Positions 32,045 through 33,364 of a DNA stretch of 33,364 nt are shown here, in pieces. The position numbers were made by a program, and so were the translations under genes. A model generated the notes under the pieces. That model worked only from the letters and a program-made list of their open reading frames with translations. It ran no database searches and was not told where the DNA came from. Origin of the DNA: Rhodoferax sp. (lineage in GTDB: Bacteria; Pseudomonadota; Gammaproteobacteria; Burkholderiales; Burkholderiaceae_C); NCBI GenBank assembly GCA_029865845.1, contig JARXAM010000053.1, positions 1 to 33,364 of the forward strand, in the 5' to 3' direction. The first letter of the stretch is position 1, and each line of letters begins with the position of its first letter.

Positions 32045-32138
32045 AGCACCGGGCTGCAAGCGCCTGCCAAAGTGAGGTCAAGGAGGAGGCCGCTGGCCGG
32101 GGGACACGAACGTCGGCAGGTGCTTGCAGCTCGGTGCG
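32045..32138 (+). repeat. Structured inverted-repeat element, copy B
   Basis: Outer arms 32046-32068 and 32115-32137 (begins GCACCGGGCTGC, ends GCAGCTCGGTGC) pair along all 23 positions; the two non-Watson-Crick positions (32062-32121 and 32052-32131) are G-U on plus-strand RNA. Inside are AGGTCAAGGAGGAG (32075-32088), GCCGCTGGCC (32089-32098) and GGGGGACACG (32099-32108). The first and third blocks are identical to copy A; the middle hairpin GGCC-GCT-GGCC replaces GCGC-GCA-GCGC by compensatory changes. It lies in the 274-bp gene-free region between araC and dtd, with no sense gene upstream. No clear promoter was found. Confidence 0.78.
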
Positions 32139-32165
32139 GGCATGCACCAGCAAACCCTCAAGCCA

Positions 32166-32219
32166 TTTCAGCCCCTAGCGCCCATGGAATATGCGCAAGC
32201 AGCTACGAAATAAATAGCT
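32166..32219. repeat. Dispersed intergenic repeat of Comamonadaceae type
   Basis: The stretch contains CCCCTAGCGC, GCGCAAGCAGCTA and ATAGCTT, an arrangement I recall as a very frequent intergenic repeat in Comamonadaceae genomes (Rhodoferax, Acidovorax, Polaromonas). Its end forms a hairpin AGCTA (32201-32205) / TAGCT (32215-32219), immediately after the dtd stop. Only one clear copy is seen here. Recall of the family is from memory and was not checked. Confidence 0.45.
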
Positions 32220-32220
32220 T

Positions 32221-32685
32221 CTAGACAGCAGGCGCCACCCGCATCGGAATCGTCACTGGCCCGTCATTGACCAGCTCCACCTGCATATCCGCCGCAAAAA
32301 TACCGGTCTGCACGATGGGGTGTGCCGTGCGGGCCTGGGCCACGAAGTGGTCGTACAAACGCCGTCCTTCGTCGGGCGCGGCGGCTGACTTGAAGCTAGG
32401 TCGGTTACCGCCCGAGGTGTCGGCGGCCAGCGTGAACTGGCTCACGATGAGCAGGCCGCCGTGCTGGCCCGCGCCATCCAGGTCTTGCACGCTGCGGTTC
32501 ATCTTGCCATCTGCATCGCCAAAGATGCGCAGCTTGAGCAGTTTGGCCAGCAGCTTGTCGCCCTGCGCTGGCGTATCGCCCTGCTCGGCGCACACCAGCA
32601 CCAGCAGGCCACGGTCAATCCGCCCCACCGTGGCCCCATCCACTACCACCTGTGCGCGGCGAACGCGCTGTACAAGGGCCAGCAT
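32221..32685 (-). CDS. dtd: D-aminoacyl-tRNA deacylase
   Basis: Hydrolyses D-amino acids wrongly charged to tRNAs (and Gly-tRNA-Ala), 154 residues. It has the family start [17 protein letters not shown], the catalytic SQFTLAAD region, the GNRPSF segment and the cross-subunit NDGPVTIPM motif (equivalent to the Gly-cisPro motif of the DTD dimer). It directly follows tyrS (9 bp), a sensible pairing because tyrosyl-tRNA synthetase readily forms D-Tyr-tRNA. Expression is likely coupled to tyrS. Confidence 0.96.
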   Translation of the reverse strand: MLALVQRVRRAQVVVDGATVGRIDRGLLVLVCAEQGDTPAQGDKLLAKLLKLRIFGDADGKMNRSVQDLDGAGQHGGLLIVSQFTLAADTSGGNRPSFKSAAAPDEGRRLYDHFVAQARTAHPIVQTGIFAADMQVELVNDGPVTIPMRVAPAV

Positions 32686-32694
32686 CGCGCCGAA

Positions 32695-33364
32695 TCAGGC
32701 CAGGGTCACGCGGGCAAATTTGCGCTTGCCCACTTGCAGCACATAGGTGCCCGCGCCGAGCTTCAGGCCCTTGTCGCTCACCACGTTGCTGTCCACCCGA
32801 ACGCCACCACCGTCGATCAGCCGGTTGCCCTCTCCGCTGGATGCGGCCAGGTTCGCCGACTTCAGCAGCGCGGCTATGCCCACCGATGCACCGCCCTCGC
32901 CCAAGGGCAGGGTGATGTCGTCGATCTGGTCCGGAATGCCGCCCTTGCTGCGGTGGATGAAGTCTTGCTCTGCGGCATCGGCGGCGGCCGCGCTGTGAAA
33001 GCGCGCTGTGATTTCTTTGGCCAGCGCCACCTTGGCGTCTTTGGGATTGCGCCCAACGTCGACTTCGGCCTTGAGCGCGACGATCTCGGCCTCGCTCTTG
33101 AAGCTGAGCAGCGTGTACCACTTCCACATCAGCACGTCGGAGATAGACAGCACCTTGGCAAACATGGTGTTGGGCTCCTCGCTGATGCCGATGTAGTTGT
33201 TCTTGCTCTTGGACATCTTCTCGACGCCGTCCAGCCCTTCGAGCAGCGGCATGGTCAAGATGCACTGGGGCTCCTGGCCGTATTCGGCTTGCAAGGTGCG
33301 GCCCATCAGCAGATTGAACTTCTGGTCGGTACCGCCCAGCTCCAAGTCGCTTTCCAATGCCACA
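32695..33364 (-). CDS. tyrS: Tyrosyl-tRNA synthetase, C-terminal part (truncated by window)
   Basis: The gene enters from the right edge; 223 residues are visible. They include the end of the class I catalytic domain ([18 protein letters not shown]), the KMSKS loop (EKMSKSKNN), the helical domain, and the C-terminal S4 RNA-binding domain ([28 protein letters not shown]). The HIGH motif lies outside the window. The GGTDQKF form is that of the TyrZ-like bacterial branch. The in-frame GTG at 33363 is not a start. dtd follows after 9 bp. Confidence 0.95.
   Translation of the reverse strand, partial: VALESDLELGGTDQKFNLLMGRTLQAEYGQEPQCILTMPLLEGLDGVEKMSKSKNNYIGISEEPNTMFAKVLSISDVLMWKWYTLLSFKSEAEIVALKAEVDVGRNPKDAKVALAKEITARFHSAAAADAAEQDFIHRSKGGIPDQIDDITLPLGEGGASVGIAALLKSANLAASSGEGNRLIDGGGVRVDSNVVSDKGLKLGAGTYVLQVGKRKFARVTLA

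Noticed and set aside
1-33364. Search for CRISPR arrays, tRNA genes, insertion sequences and prophage genes
   Set aside because: No regularly spaced repeats, tRNA-like cloverleafs, transposase or phage proteins were seen by eye; a tool run could still find a small one.

Overview
The window looks like a chromosomal segment of a GC-rich betaproteobacterium of the order Burkholderiales, most likely Comamonadaceae (Rhodoferax-like). This rests on recognisable protein types, on gene neighbourhoods (pteridine reductase-folB-ttcA, phoH-ybeY) and on one intergenic repeat that resembles a common Comamonadaceae repeat. No rRNA, tRNA, CRISPR array, prophage or insertion sequence was seen. The first and last genes (a TfoX-domain protein and tyrS) run off the ends.

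Layout. 1-5 kb: tfoX-like fragment, 5-formyltetrahydrofolate cyclo-ligase, a divergent Slt70-type lytic transglycosylase, a glutathione S-transferase and the CCA-adding enzyme. 5-7.2 kb: an OmpR-type response regulator translationally coupled to a TctE-like histidine kinase. 7.2-8.5 kb: a small, less GC-rich accessory patch. It holds a DUF4160/DUF2442 gene pair (toxin-antitoxin-like), a degenerate second copy of the 3' end of the kinase gene, and an orphan membrane protein. 8.7-14.7 kb (minus strand): a sugar module of cupin-type hexose-phosphate isomerase, ROK sugar kinase, binding protein, two permeases and ATPase, probably for glucose/mannose. It has palindromic operator candidates before the binding protein, a hairpin between the binding protein and the permeases, and a final terminator. 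14.7-18.4 kb (minus strand): an FbpABC-type ferric iron importer with a Fur-like site.

18.5-25.4 kb: a MidA-family methyltransferase, then a plus-strand series of pteridine reductase (FolM/PTR1 type), two tandem FolB paralogs, TtcA, a DUF4136 lipoprotein, a histidine phosphatase, and a fusion of an alkylglycerol monooxygenase-like (TMEM195) domain with a YhhN/TMEM86 lysoplasmalogenase-like domain. Both halves belong to ether-lipid-cleaving families, and the first is known in animals to need a reduced pterin. 25.4-30 kb: ruvB and ruvA, separated by an oppositely oriented exported alpha-carbonic anhydrase, then phoH and ybeY. 30-33.4 kb: a small membrane protein, a VOC protein with an AraC regulator, dtd and the end of tyrS.

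The most unusual non-coding signal is a pair of structured elements at 30034-30111 (minus) and 32045-32138 (plus). They share an identical 14-nt and an identical 10-nt block, separated by a short hairpin whose stem differs by two compensatory base-pair changes. Each is enclosed in a long outer stem of unrelated sequence. The G-U pairs fall on the same RNA sense in both copies, which suggests an RNA-level function. All calls come from reading the sequence and recalling protein families; no searches were run.
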